Origin: Zizania palustris
Taxonomy: Eukaryota > Streptophyta > Magnoliopsida > Poales > Poaceae
Length of the DNA stretch: 64,000 bases
NCBI GenBank assembly: GCA_019279435.1
Contig: JAAALK010000287.1
Span: 20,894,162 to 20,958,161 of the forward strand
Direction of reading: 5' to 3'
In this document: positions 10,812 through 22,199 of the stretch, one piece after another
Numbering within the stretch: position 1 is the stretch's first letter
Layout: every line of letters starts with the position of its first letter
Notes under the pieces: generated by a model
Told to the model about the DNA's origin: nothing
What the model saw: only the letters and a program-made list of their open reading frames with translations
Databases searched by the model: none
Made by a program: the position numbers and the translations under genes

Positions 10812-12790
10812 TGAGAAACCAAGGGTGGTTTCGGTGTATGTGATGAGTGATTGACAGGCTTTTACCCTCTGTTCGAAGGGTACCTCCGGAGGGGCTTCGG
10901 AGGTGGTACCTCCGAAGGGTGTTCGGAGGTGTGTCACCGGAGTGTGTTCGGTGTTTGCTTGCTGCAGCTGTGCAGCGGAGTGTACCTGTCGGAGGGGTCC
11001 GACAGTACGCGATGACTGGGTTCGTACCGATGGCTTCGGTACTTTGGGCGGTACACCGGAGTGTGTGCCGGAGGTTGCTAACCCGGAGAGGTCTCCGGAG
11101 TGCTGGATACACTTGTCTGTTTGTCTGTGGTGCGCAGGGACTTCGGAGGCGACGGACAGGGTTCGGGCCAGGTGAACTTGGGTCAAGCGGGTGGTTTGAT
11201 GCCAAGGGAGCGGGGAGCTCCGTCACGGTGGCTGCGAAGGTGGTCCGGGTCGGTCCTCGGGTCGAGGCGTGCCAGGTGAAGGCAGAGAGTGCGGAGCGTG
11301 GCTCCGGCTGAAGGTACTCCGAGACAAGTCCTCGGAGGTGAGGCACTTCGAAGGTACTCCGAATGGAGTGACTTCGGAGTTGGTGGAACAAGTCCTCTGC
11401 GGAGGCAAGGTGTTCGAAGTGTGCTCCGGAGGGAGACACTCGAAGGTGGCCCGACGAAGGTCTCAGAAGTCGAGGCGCATCGAAGGCATGGTCCAGGTGA
11501 GGCTCGTTGAGGTGTGTGCTCGGAGTGAGACACTGCGACGAAGTGCTCATGGAATGCTTCATGCGGAGGCCTTGGACGAAGGAGGGACTTCGAAGGGTGG
11601 TACTCCGAAGGGGGGCTTCGGAGTGAGGTTGACTTGAGGTGCTTCGGCCATGCATGGCTTCGGTACACGGACGGACGGTGTTCGAGCTCGGAGTAGCTGC
11701 GAAGCCGTGGTGATCCACTCCGGAGGTGGTGGTGCGAAGGCCCAAGGGCTTTGACGGCTTCGGCTCAAAACCGTCACTGTATCGAAGGTCTTCTTCGGCG
11801 GAGCGAAGGCCAACAGGCTGCAGGCTTCTCGCCGAAGCTTCCGCACCCTCGCGTGCGAAGGGAGGTTCCAGAAGTCAACACTATAAAGGCTGACACTGTC
11901 TGTTCTGAAAAAGGCTGACACTGTCCCCTCTGCAGCTGACAGAGAAGCCTCCCAAATAAAGGTGGACTACCTTTTGTACCCCTTAGTTCTGTAGAGACAA
12001 AATGGATGTAAACCCTAGGGGTAAAGTAGTCACTTCCTTAGGATGAAGCCGTGGGCTATAAATATGGGGGCTCGGTAGGTAACATTTAACACTTTTGAGC
12101 ATTTACTGTTGAGCTCCTGTAGACAGACCTCGCTGTATTCATTCTGAGTTCAATTTATTTCAGTGTTCCTTGTTCAAGCAGCGAAGCCCTGCTTCTTTGT
12201 GCTTTTGCTTGAGCTCGCGTTGCATACCTCGCTAGCTTTTAGTTCACCGAAGCCTGTCTTGGCGAAGGGTGTTTTTCTCGCGAAGTGTGCTTTTTCAGTG
12301 TGCTGTCGCTCTGTGTAACACGAGGCAAGACCTCGTTGCTTACTAGCGAAGCCCTGTTCTTTTCCCGTAGTGCTTCTTGTGTCGAAGCCCTTAGCATAGT
12401 CTATTTGCATGTGCGTGTAGACCTTCGGGTACGAAGCCCAGCACCCGTTGCTGTCGCCAAGTACTTTGTCGAAGTCCTCAGAGGGCTGTCCACTCTTGCG
12501 AAGGGTGACGTGCGAAGTCTGCTCAAAGCACCCTGTGTGCGGAGCCTGCACTGACTTAGCAGAGTAGGTTTTCGAGGGTTGTTAGTGGAGCGAAGTCTTC
12601 TTGGCTTCGAACTTTTGCTCCTCCGAAGCCTGTGTTCGAAGGTGTCGAAGTACCTCCGAACCAGACCTTCGAAGTCTGTGTTCGAAGCCTGTTCCGCAGA
12701 AGACAGAACAGAACCGAAGGCTAAGTTTTAGCCAATATTTTTTTAAAGCTCCCATTCACCCCCCCTCTGGTCGCCGTTTCCGGTCCAACA
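10812..12790 (+). repeat. 3' LTR of the Sirevirus-like element
   Basis: 1,979 bp, the same length as the 5' LTR and differing at 11883 and 12402. TATA box at 12057-12064. It ends TCCAACA and is followed by the GCCAC target duplication at 12791-12795. Confidence 0.96.
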
Positions 12791-12795
12791 GCCAC

Positions 12796-13805
12796 CAAAA
12801 CAACCGACGCCTGAAACCACCTAAACATTAGAGATAAGAAAGTTCACACACAATATGATCATAGTAATCGTGTACTCCAGAGAAAATTTAGCACCAGACC
12901 ACATCCTTGACACCAATATGATCAACAGAGAAGGTGGATCACTTCAGTTTAGTCTGAACACAACACTCCTAGAATAATACTGGACTTCCCAAGATTAAGA
13001 CAACCTATTGTCAGAAAGCAAACACAAGTATTAAGAAAATTCTAAAAGCTCATAATGAAGTGTTCTAAAAGCTCCAAACACTTGTTACAGCTTCAATAAG
13101 AAAATTATATCTTTCCAACTTACAGGTTTCTTTTTGTTTCATCAAGGCAAGTGTTATCAATTTGTCCTCAAAGATAATACTACAACAAGTATTAAGGAGA
13201 AAATGTAACTATTTGCAGTGGAAATTTTGTCCAATGACGTTGTCTTCCTCTTCATTATTTTGTTCAAAAAGATAGATTCAATATTGTACAAGCTAGTTAT
13301 CACCCATTGCAACATGTGAAAATTTAAAAAAGAAACAGATGCATGACACATAATGTATTGGTGTTGCCACTGAGTTGCACAAATAAAACGGAAAGAAAGA
13401 CTACCTGACTATTGTGCTACTAGAGAGAGAAGGTATTTGCATCGTCATTAGCTATGTGTTCATCGCTTGTGTGTCCACTGCCTGTGCCGTTGCCTCACCA
13501 GCCGTTTGGCCATCGCTGAACCAATAGCCCACACCATCGCCGGTCAACCACGCTCGTCGTCGCTGTTGTGCCACGCTCGCTGTCACCGCTAAGCCACGCT
13601 TCCCGTCGCCGCTGAGCCGCGCTTGCCATCGCCACTGAGCTGCGCTGAACCGCCCAAACCGTCATCGGTCAATCATGCTCGCTGTCGCCACTGAGTTGCG
13701 CTCGTCGTGGCCGCTGAGCCCCCTAGACCATTGCCAAACCACCGCCCGTGTTTTTTCTATCAACCGAGCTCACTCAGATCTGGAATGAATATCATGGGTG
13801 CCGGG
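12796..13805. other. Spacer with imperfect GC-rich repeats at 13500-13740
   Basis: The first 650 bp are AT-rich with no gene seen. About 13500-13740 consists of loosely repeated words such as CGCCGCTGAGCCGCGC and CGCCACTGAGTTGCGC at roughly 35-60 base spacing. They read as a diverged tandem array, perhaps a coding remnant. No frame stays open throughout. Confidence 0.4.
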
Positions 13806-14864
13806 CAGTGGCGAATTCAGAAAAAATATAGAGGATGGACTAAATCAAATCTAAGTCTAAATAAGTTATATATTTTAACACATGTTAAATATAATATATA
13901 CATAATCAAATAAAACATATGATTTAATTTGATAGTAAGATGCACCAATAAGATATGAGTCAACGGGAACAACAAGTCGGTATGACAGATAACCTGTTAT
14001 GCTCGTTGTAACCAACTAGCCGCTGTGTTGTGCAGAGGTGGAGAAGATAGAGATGGAGCAACAAAGTTAATCGGGCGTAGCGAACTGATGTGGCAGTCCG
14101 TGCTCACTTCTCCACCCACTTGGTTCCTCTCACTAGTTGCTTGTTATAGTGTCGCTTGGTACAAGTTCTAGGCTGATGAATGAGGATAGAAGATGAGCCA
14201 AGGCATCAAATGGATTTGTTAACCTATATTTTAACGAATTTGGTTGGTATGGACTAACTCATCTTATACATGTGTACCTAGGGGTGGACCCAATATAGGA
14301 GCAATTTCTTGTACAAATTTGAGTATGTATATGTGTGTGTGCTTATTAATTGGGTTAAAATCTAGCCCAATAATTTAAGTTAGTCTAATAACCTATTTTT
14401 CTAACCAGCAAACTATATTCCTCTTCTCTCCTATCTTCCCAAGAGCCAACGAATTGTGCTATGCCACTACATACCGCTGAAAATGTAGTATGTGTTTCAT
14501 ATAATTCTATTACAGTTTTTTAATCATTTTAAATAAGCTCTCTGAAAAAAATCTCTTTTTACAGGGTAGTCTATGATTTACCCTTCTATGATTTATTATA
14601 AAGGTGCCGCAAATTTTCTTATGTGAATTTAATCTCCGTGGTAACTATATGTACCGCCTTAGTCTAGCTTTCTTTCTCTACAATTAGTCATTGTTTATGT
14701 TTATCTTCCGCATAAATAATCAATATTATCATAGTTGTTTATCTATTCTACTATAAAATGGTATATATATGTGTGTGTGTATAAATATATATATACATTT
14801 TTTGTAAAGTTAGAGGGTAAGCTCTAGCCTAATGGAGCCTACCTGCTGGCGCGCTCTGCCACTG
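13806..14864. mobile_element. Non-autonomous hAT-type element
   Basis: Starts CAGTGGCGAATTCAG and ends with the inverse of CAGTGGCAGAGC, giving short imperfect terminal inverted repeats. It is flanked by an 8-bp duplication with one mismatch (GTGCCGGG at 13798-13805, GTGTCGGG at 14865-14872); 8 bp is the hAT signature. The interior (1,059 bp) is AT-rich with no transposase and includes a TG/TA microsatellite near 14760-14800. The ends could instead be chance, but the combined terminal and flanking match makes a transposon more likely. Confidence 0.62.
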
Positions 14865-14872
14865 GTGTCGGG

Positions 14873-15681
14873 GAAAAGAAGACGCAAAACAGTAGAACAA
14901 CGCACCAATGGAAATGAGGAATAAGAAAAGTAATCCTACTTTTAAGATAGCTAAGAGATGATTTAGGGGATGATTTAGGAAAGATATTAATTTAGGGCGA
15001 CCGTTGGAGCTTGATTTTTGTTCAAATCATCTTAATTTAAATTTAGGGAGTTAGATAGGAGCTTTGCTGGAGATGCTTTTAAAGATCCGACTGTTAGCTG
15101 TGGTCTTTGATAACTCTTAAACTCTGTAATTGCAGTGCTTTCGTTTTCTCTTTAAATACAAAACTGCTGGCTGCTCACTCTTGAATAGCACGGCACTAAA
15201 ATTCCGATGTCTCCTCTTCACTGTTTGTGCGCAAGGTGCATGCTAGCTGAGAGTGAACAAGTGTTCTTCCTAGGTTAGCTCAGACGTGAACAAGTGCCGC
15301 TAGTGCACTATGTTCTTGTTGTCCTTGCAAGTAGAATGAATAGGCTGAGGTTGAGAGAAGTTCTAAAGAGGGTTGTGCGTTGACATATTGAAGGCGGTTT
15401 GGCGCAAACACGGATGAGGGGATTGCTGGTGCAGACATTGGTCTAGGGTACCAAACTCATAAATCAATGAACATAAATCTAAACCTAAATTCATGTGTTC
15501 ACCGGATCGAGTAATATATGGACATATTGCTGATCGTCTCCCATCGATGTTAAGCTCACTTGCAATTGTTCCCGGATTGAGCGTGCATCCACGTGAAGCC
15601 GCACATGCATGCAGCTAGGTAGCCAAGCTACTAGAGCATAACTGCTATCATCTAAAATTTGACGGTCAAAAAAATTACTCA
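14873..15681. other. Spacer with no gene seen
   Basis: Unique-looking sequence. I found no ORF with recognisable content, no RNA gene and no repeat boundary that can be supported. Confidence 0.45.
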
Positions 15682-15950
15682 ATTTAACTTGCTACTTAAC
15701 TTATTATTTTAGGAGGCTTATTATTTTTCTCTCCACACTTACTACATCTAGTAAATCAACCAAACTTGTTATTCCATTAAATGTTGAGCTTGTTTAATTA
15801 TTTTTATTTTCCTTGCATGTATATAAATTGATAAAATATAGCTATATTCAAATAGGAAGTCATATTTAACAAGTATATTGGAGTGAATAGCAAAATAACA
15901 AGTCAATTTGAATAGAAAGAATTACTATTGTTATGAATAGCAAGTTAAAC
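15682..15950. mobile_element. MITE-like inverted-repeat element
   Basis: ATTTAACTTGCTACTTAAC at the left is mirrored at the right by GTTATGAATAGCAAGTTAAAC, giving about 15 matching terminal bases around a 270-bp AT-rich interior without coding capacity. I could not settle the target duplication, so superfamily is open. Confidence 0.42.
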
Positions 15951-16058
15951 AATTACAATAATAGAAATGTTCTTATCCATGCAATGCTCCAAAGCTAACT
16001 TCTCATGAATGCATGCGCCACTTCACCTTAGCCGCCCATATCACTGACTTAGCTAGCT

Positions 16059-16186
16059 TATTCTCTCCGTTCTAGAATGTAAGTTTTCTAATTTTTTTCA
16101 AATTCATTTATATGTGTCCAGATTTATTGATCCATAGATGAATTTGAAAATGTCATAATAACTTATATTCTGAAACAAAGATAGTA
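16059..16186. mobile_element. Stowaway-like MITE (Tc1/mariner type)
   Basis: The left end TATTCTCTCCGTTCTAGAAT and the right end, whose complement reads TACTATCTTTGTTTCAGAAT, are diverged forms of the CTCCCTCCGT Stowaway terminus. The interior can fold back (TTCAAATTCATTTAT against GATGAATTTGAAAA). Length is about 128 bp. It lies 380 bp upstream of the GASA-like gene's TATA box. Confidence 0.6.
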
Positions 16187-16565
16187 CTTATTCTGTTTTA
16201 ATTATTGTAAATCTTTTATAAAAAAATATTTTTTTTCTAAATATAAGTTATTTTAAAACTTATATATATTTTTAATGTTTGAATTTATTAAACAGTTGTT
16301 ATCACCCTTATTTTTAAATCCGAATAAATAAAAAAAAGTATTCTAATTTATTTGTTAATTCTTGTGAATAAGTCTAAAACGATCTTGTAGATGTATATCC
16401 GATCTGAGCGGTGGAGATGGGAAAAAACTTTTTGGATCTAGCTTAAGCTGAGCTAGCAGAACGACGCCTGTTGGCATCGGTGATCGGTGACGCCCTATGT
16501 TTCTCTGTTCCTCCCAGCTTGTTGGCACTGTGGCAAGCTCCCTGTTGGAACCAAGAGCTTGAGCC

Positions 16566-16573
16566 TATAAATT
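16566..16573 (+). promoter_or_regulatory. TATA box of the GASA-like gene
   Basis: TATAAATT in GAGCCTATAAATTTG, 127 bases before the presumed ATG at 16700 and followed by a pyrimidine-rich leader. Distance and context fit a core promoter; use is not shown. Confidence 0.5.
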
Positions 16574-16699
16574 TGTCCGCGCCTTCCATCTCACTCTTCA
16601 TCCCAGAACTCGAGCTAGCTCCTCTGCTTTAGCACACACCAGCAACGCTACCTGTGTGCAGTGGTGCCTTCTCTTCAGCTAGTAGTTCGAGCTTGCGAC

Positions 16700-17652
16700 A
16701 TGGCTTTCGGTCGGTCAGAATGTGAGATCTAGTTCTTCGGTTTCTCCAAGAAGCTCGTGTGATAACTGTTCTTGCGATTGTTATTAACTAGGTGCTGGCC
16801 GAGGGAACCAATGAGCACGATGATAATGTGTACCAAGTGAGTAAGGTCAGCTTCATCATAGATTAATTAGTTGATCTCTTGTCAGCTTCGGAGATTCACC
16901 AAAGAGCTACCGAAAGTGACCGTTCCTGTGATCGATCGATCCTGTTCCTGTGATCCTGTATTCCTGTCCATGCAAACCTCCCTTCACTTCACATTTTCAC
17001 ACATTATCAGTCATGATCCTTTCCTCTGTCCTTTGTGGCATGCATGCATCGTCCATCGTCTGGTCATTTCACCGTACTGATCGATAGATCTGACAGTAGC
17101 AGACTACTGATTAGTTTACTGATTAGTTGGAGTAGACCACATGGTGGACCAGCTCAGCTAGGAAGCAATAGTGCCACAGTTGTGCTTCTGCAAAAGACCA
17201 AAGTACATGTCCTGCAGAGGCAAAGTACAGCTCACATGCATTGCAAAATTTGCACGGACCAGTAAGTACTAACATCGATCCCACTCTGAAATTCAGACGC
17301 CCAGATTCAAACACGATAGAGTGAAACGTAGTAGCAACTGTAGTACAGTAGTAGTAAACCAGTACAGTAACCAGCTGCCTGCGTTGCGTTCTTGCATAGC
17401 TGCACGAGCTGTTGATGTGAATGGCAGTGATAAAGCCAGAGGCTGACCTGAATGTGAAATGTGCATGCGGAGTGCTCGCCGCAGTGCGCGTACAGGTGCA
17501 GCCAGACGCAGTACAAGAAGCCGTGCCTCTTCTTCTGCAACAAGCGCTGCAACGCCTGCCTGTGCGTGCCGTCGGGCTTGTACGGCAACAAGGGTGAGTG
17601 CCCCTGCTACAGCAACCGGAAGACCAAGCGCGGCGGCCCCAAGTGCCCGTGA
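16700..17652 (+). pseudogene. GASA/snakin (gibberellin-regulated) gene, broken
   Basis: GASA proteins are small secreted cysteine-rich peptides with a signal peptide and a 12-cysteine C-terminal domain. Here 17473-17652 encodes a clear GASA domain (ECSPQC start, CVPSG middle, GGPKCP end), but only 11 of the 12 cysteines are present. The position before CNAC is Arg (codon CGC), where the family has the first residue of a Cys-Cys pair. Upstream, ATG 16700 runs into an in-frame TAG at 16730-16732. The following hydrophobic stretch is split between frames with a further TAG at 16789-16791. An acidic segment (VLAEGTNEHDD, 16792 on) ends in a good GTGAGT donor. No usable acceptor lies between the last in-frame TGA and the GASA exon. 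I therefore call it a pseudogene; unusual splicing is the alternative. Confidence 0.72.
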
Positions 17653-18000
17653 AACAAGAAAAAAGCTTGCTTTTTTAGAGGGCGTTTTAGTTTTTCCTCG
17701 CCATTTCAGCAGCAATCTCTGCTCCTGGGAAGGGAGGTAGTTTGGGCCAATGGATGGTAAACTTGGGCCTCTTCCGGTCTCCCGCCGTCGAGCACAACGG
17801 TTCGGATGCTTAACTTGCAGCCGAACAGCCAGCCCATCGAGGCGTCTCGCTGATCTGCTCGAGATTCCGATCGTGCTAATGTCGTGGATATGAACCAGAT
17901 TTTGACGTTGGCTTGGGCCGACACACCCATCGTGCTCGTGCATCGCCACCACCACCCTTGACTAGTGCCGTCTTCCCGCATTCAAACCCACGCGACGCGC

Positions 18001-18025
18001 CCGTGCCGTGCCGTGCCGTGCCGTG
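18001..18025 (+). repeat. (CCGTG)5 microsatellite
   Basis: Five perfect CCGTG units inside a GC-rich stretch. Short ORFs on both strands across it are composition artefacts. Confidence 0.9.
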
Positions 18026-19640
18026 CAGCGCCGGGTCGCGTGCTCCCATGCGCGGCGGCCGAACCCACTCGCGAGTCGCGCCGTCGCCATGTGAGCTCAT
18101 TACTGCCGCGCCGGACGCCGGTTGTTTTTACGGCGAGGGATGGGAGGCTGGTCGGTCTCCACATGCATGCTTCGCTGTTGCGTTGCGAATGATGTGAGTG
18201 CGCTGTGCGCGTACAGTACAGACGGGACGAGACGACAGATCTATTCTCCGGCGAATTGTTGGTACGGACGCCGGATCGCTGTCTCCTGAGGCTGATACTA
18301 CAATAAACAAAACGAAATATCTCTGCGTTTCGGGTCTCGGCTTTACCGGTTTACGTCACGACCCATTATGCGAGCGGTCGCTACTCTATTATTACTTTAT
18401 TACTAATAGTGAACCTACGCTATACGACGACGACGGTTGAAAATAAAAAAAAATTATATTATTAGTCAGGTAAATTAATGTTAAGGTAAACAATTAAAAA
18501 TGAATAACTGAGATGAAATTGAAAAACAGAAAACAATTATATTATTATTTAGTTAAACACAAAATAAATATGTTAATCTATTCAAAAATATTTAATTAAT
18601 ATACATTATGAAATACTATAACACAAATACTATAACACGCTTAAGAATTTTTTAAAATTTCTTCGGGAATGTTCCCATTACATTTATTGTCATTGTAATT
18701 TAGTATTTCTATGAGAAATATGGTCCTCATGACATTTCCTATTTTGTACATGCATTTTATATATCATTATTAAAAAACATTAATTATTTAGATATAGATT
18801 ATCATGAGGCAAATATAAAAAATGTGGACACTAATTGTGTTAATTAATGGTAATCTTATATCATTCAATGAGCGCATAAAGTTGATAATCAGATAGCATG
18901 TTAGACTCTTGTAAATGATACATTGTTGTTATGTGTTATATTGCACATAAATAATCATGTACAGAAACGCAACGTCCCAAGAGGAGAATGAGGCGTATCA
19001 AGAATACAAAAGAGAAGATGTATATGATGCAAAGACAAGTACAAAGCCAAGCTGATGGAGAAACTTCGGCTACCGGCAGAGTACCAGCGCTAGGAACCTG
19101 CACGGTCAAAGGAGCAATCGACGCTGACTACAAAGCAAATAAAACAGTAAACATACACTCCACAAAAACAATGTCATGAGCGAAAATTGAAGGTTTACCG
19201 ATGGCGGTAGAGTTGAAGCCGGTGGGGTCACATGACTAGCCTGGGACCTGGTGGATCGGCGCACAACTGTGTCCAGCGCCCTACATTTACACACTGGAGT
19301 CTTGACCCACCTCTTGCTAATCCATTATGTTGGAGTGTGGGTGCAGATACCCAATTTAGTGACGGCGGTTATAGGCCCATACTGTATCGGCCGGCCACTT
19401 CGTCTCTTATAAGAGGTGTCAAGGTCATCCTCCTATATATACAAAAGTAAGCAAGAAATAGAGAGGTAAACGGAGTAACAAAGAAACAAGGCGAAATGTT
19501 TACCTCAGAGGTTGCGTCATCGAAGCCGGGGTGGAGTCGTTGGCCATACATCTTCGAGGGGTGATTGAAAATGTGTCCTTTCTACTCACCCTACCATTGA
19601 GAAAAATCAGTGGAGGCTGCACGACAAGCCAACCAGGAAG
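18026..19640. other. Spacer, AT-rich after 18430; no gene seen
   Basis: GC-rich to about 18430, then AT-rich with poly-A/T runs. Between about 18960 and 19600 are short exon-like pieces that may belong to the decayed plant-mobile-domain gene next door. I cannot model them. Confidence 0.4.
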
Positions 19641-21088
19641 TCATATCACTATAAGGGATCTTATCGGACATGCGAAGAAGATGATCGCACTCCATGCCAT
19701 ATTTGATCCCCCCCATGAACTTGGATTCAATTGATAAAGAACATATGGGGTGGAAGCTAACTGAATCCTAGTTTCCTCGAGAAAACCGTCGGGTGATAGA
19801 ATTCGTAGAAGGCGTTTCGAGAATGGTCGATGGTGAATTTGATGGGAAGGAGGCAAGGGGAGATCGAGGCCTTGAAGATTCTAATGGAGTCCTCGTGTCG
19901 ACACACATTGATCAAGATTAATCGATGAGGGCATTCGTATTCCAATTGGTATCCAATGGGATACTAGATGGTCTTCTCAGCAGGAAGACTAGAATAGAAA
20001 CCTTTAAAACAAAGGCTTAGGGAATCGAATGACATCTGGAAATTGGTGCGACAAGCGGTTGTCTCACCCAAAGATGAACATCGACGGTAAACTGGAGCGG
20101 CCGATTCAGGGAAATCAGAAGGGAACTCCATTAAGGCAAGAGGGAGATCATTAACAACTTTGGCGGTGTAGACGTTAAGACAAAGCTACAGGAACCACCA
20201 AGGACCACCAAAGTGGCCGACGGGTTCACCAGCTGATAGCTTGGCCGATATTTGGTGAAGAAGGTGGTAGGTGGCCCCAAGGAGGTATCGGCGAGAGGGA
20301 TCTTTTTGTTCGTAGCAAGCTGCTCGGTCAAGAATTGGAGATAAGAAGTTGGACCCAAAGTGGATCCACAAAAGACAAACCTTTCTAACTAAAGGTTGAG
20401 GAAGGCTACGTGTTCACGGGTATCTATAGGCCTGACTTTCTTATTGTGTTTTGAAATATATTTGCTCCTGCCATTGGTGGATTTAACGTAAAGACGATGG
20501 GTTGGCTTGGAATGGAAAAAGAGAGGGTTGCTCGAGGAGTCGATATCAAGAGAAGTTAGAAAAAGTACATCAAGCAAGGTGGGGCTCATCGGCCCATGGA
20601 CAAAAATGAAGGCGTTTAGGGCGTTGGACCCGAAATAGCAGGCGGCGGCCAGCATCGGCTCGTTCTTGTAGGGCTTAGTGAGGGAGAGGCCGATGTAGTG
20701 CCCAATGTCGATTTCATCCCAATAAGAACGGTTGATGGCTGATACCCTAAGGTACCAATCGCGACAGCCAGGGAGTGGAGAAGGAAAAGCCCTAAAACTC
20801 AGATTCCAGCCGGATGAAAGCATTTGGGAATGTTTGAAAGGAATCCGATGGGTTTCGACATTAATGATGTTAGTAGGGTCAAGATTGCCCATTGGGCCTA
20901 GAAAGTGGCAAGAATGGTAGTTGGCCATGGGAATATGGATTTGGTTCTTCATGTTCTACAAAGAGAAGAAGAAAATAAAAGTAGTAAGAAAACGGAAAGC
21001 GGAAGTACCAAGAACACCGAAGAACAACAGAGAAAAAAAGAGGCAAAGCAAAAAAACTTACATCAGGGACGAAGGTGTTGGACGCCAT
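19641..21088 (-). pseudogene. Aminotransferase-like plant mobile domain gene, decayed
   Basis: Plant mobile domain (PMD, MAIL1-like) proteins are widespread in plants and often carried by transposons. Exon 1 runs 21088-21062 (MASNTFVPD) with a GTAAG donor. Exon 2 starts at 20955 after a TAG acceptor in the matching phase. It holds PMD-like segments: W-x3-VSAINRSYWDEIDIG, then MLAAACYFGSNALNAF and a PMSPTLLDVLFLTSLDI core. An in-frame TAG at 20391-20389 falls where the family has a Trp before LERFV. A frameshift near 20285 moves the frame, and similarity continues as LHQISAKLSAGEPVG and GGPWWFLQL toward 20180, with weaker PMD-like tail sequence to about 19641. No flanking terminal repeats were identified, so I cannot say whether it is a host gene or transposon cargo. 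Confidence 0.6.
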
Positions 21089-21246
21089 TGGAAATGTTGG
21101 GGTCTGGACCAACAAGAGAGACAAAGACGACGAGATGCGGTTGCCGAAAGCAGCACGGGAGACGTCAGCGATGAGCTCATGTACTAAAAAACAGAGAGTG
21201 CTATGTGAATGCACAAAGCATAGAGAAGAAAGGAGAAGTCGGCGGA

Positions 21247-21254
21247 TACTTATA
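21247..21254 (-). promoter_or_regulatory. Putative TATA box of the PMD-like pseudogene
   Basis: The minus strand reads TATAAGTA about 160 bases before the ATG at 21088, followed by a leader rich in CT. It fits a core promoter for the decayed gene. Confidence 0.4.
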
Positions 21255-21882
21255 GAGTGAGGGCAACACCTCGACAGCCAGGTCAAGTCGATCCCGGTGG
21301 ATTCAATGGAACCATCTACAACGTTCGGCAAAAGGTGCAATCATGAGTACAAACTACTCTCAACGCATCGCCACCCCTTGGTTTCCAAGGTTAATCTCGG
21401 CGGGACATGGCACTCGGAGCTGGGTTATATATAATTTATGTTGTGCACCACAAATCTAAATAAAGCATGCCCGATATGTTAAAGTATTGTTAATTACTTG
21501 TGGTTTAGCAACTATCTTGGTTAAGTCCGATCTTGTTGTTATGACTATTTGATAGGACAAACGTATTATGTGGTATGTTAGATTTAGTTTCTATCGGAGT
21601 ACAAGCCGGTATGTTATCTTTAATTCCACGTTGCATCTCATTGACGTCGGGGGTTATTCATCGGCCCTTGTGCGCGTCATGCTACCTGCACTGCCGCACG
21701 TCCATCGGCCTGGTGGCGTGTTACATGTATTGGTCGATGGCGTAATCGATCCTAATGGTCTAGCTTTTGCTATCGGCTCATTAGCCGATGAGCGCAGGTT
21801 TTTTCACGATTATTTCTAATCACCACGGTCATCGACTCGATAACCGACCGGTGTTGCTACCAATGCTTTCATTTTTCCTTAC

Positions 21883-22018
21883 CAGTTACAGGGTCAAACT
21901 GATTAACATGCTCATAACCCTTATCATCGTCATCACTCCTAGATCCATCATTCGACTCCTCCCAGAACACGTCGTCGTCAAAAGGGAGGGCTTGTGGCTC
22001 TAAGGCAATCGAAGGCAT
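21883..22018 (-). CDS. Possible isolated first exon, unknown protein
   Basis: The minus-strand ATG at 22018-22016 opens an acidic peptide (MPSIALEPQALPFDDD and a run of Asp/Ser) that ends at a consensus donor CTG|GTAAGG at 21882. A GC-rich, stop-poor leader precedes it. No downstream exon could be recognised on the minus strand. It may be a truncated gene or a captured fragment; I do not recognise the protein. Confidence 0.25.
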
Positions 22019-22199
22019 GGAGAAGCCACCCAGGGGGCAAGGTGGAGACCGACGAGGCACCCTCCTAGCCAGTGACCACGCGACAGACCTCCTCGGTGGG
22101 GATAGAGAGGCCTGGGCGACAGTCAGTGATGAGGGAGGCGGGAAGTAGGAGGTGGGTGGTGGCGCAGGAGGGTTAGGGTTTCGTGATGCGCGATGCAAG

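Larger units (their letters stand above)
1972..12790 (+). mobile_element. Complete Ty1/copia retrotransposon, Sirevirus-like
   Basis: A 10,819-bp element bounded by two 1,979-bp LTRs that start TGAGAAACC and end TCCAACA (TG...CA). Both sides carry the 5-bp target-site duplication GCCAC (1967-1971 and 12791-12795). Order: LTR, Met-tRNA primer site, long gag with two zinc knuckles, pol (protease, integrase, reverse transcriptase, RNase H), a 1.17-kb non-coding stretch with repeated purine tracts, LTR. Integrase preceding RT makes it copia. Large gag and multiple AAAGGGGGAG tracts point to the SIRE/Maximus lineage. Line-by-line comparison of the LTRs found two substitutions (3043 G / 11883 A; 3562 C / 12402 T). 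At the commonly used grass rate of 1.3e-8 per site per year this is roughly 40,000 years. All enzymatic ORFs are open; only the UAG at 6475-6477 interrupts gag-pol. Confidence 0.96.

Noticed and set aside
17913..18197. Overlapping ORFs across the CCGTG repeat
   Set aside because: Explained by local GC content and the pentamer repeat; no start context or homology signal.
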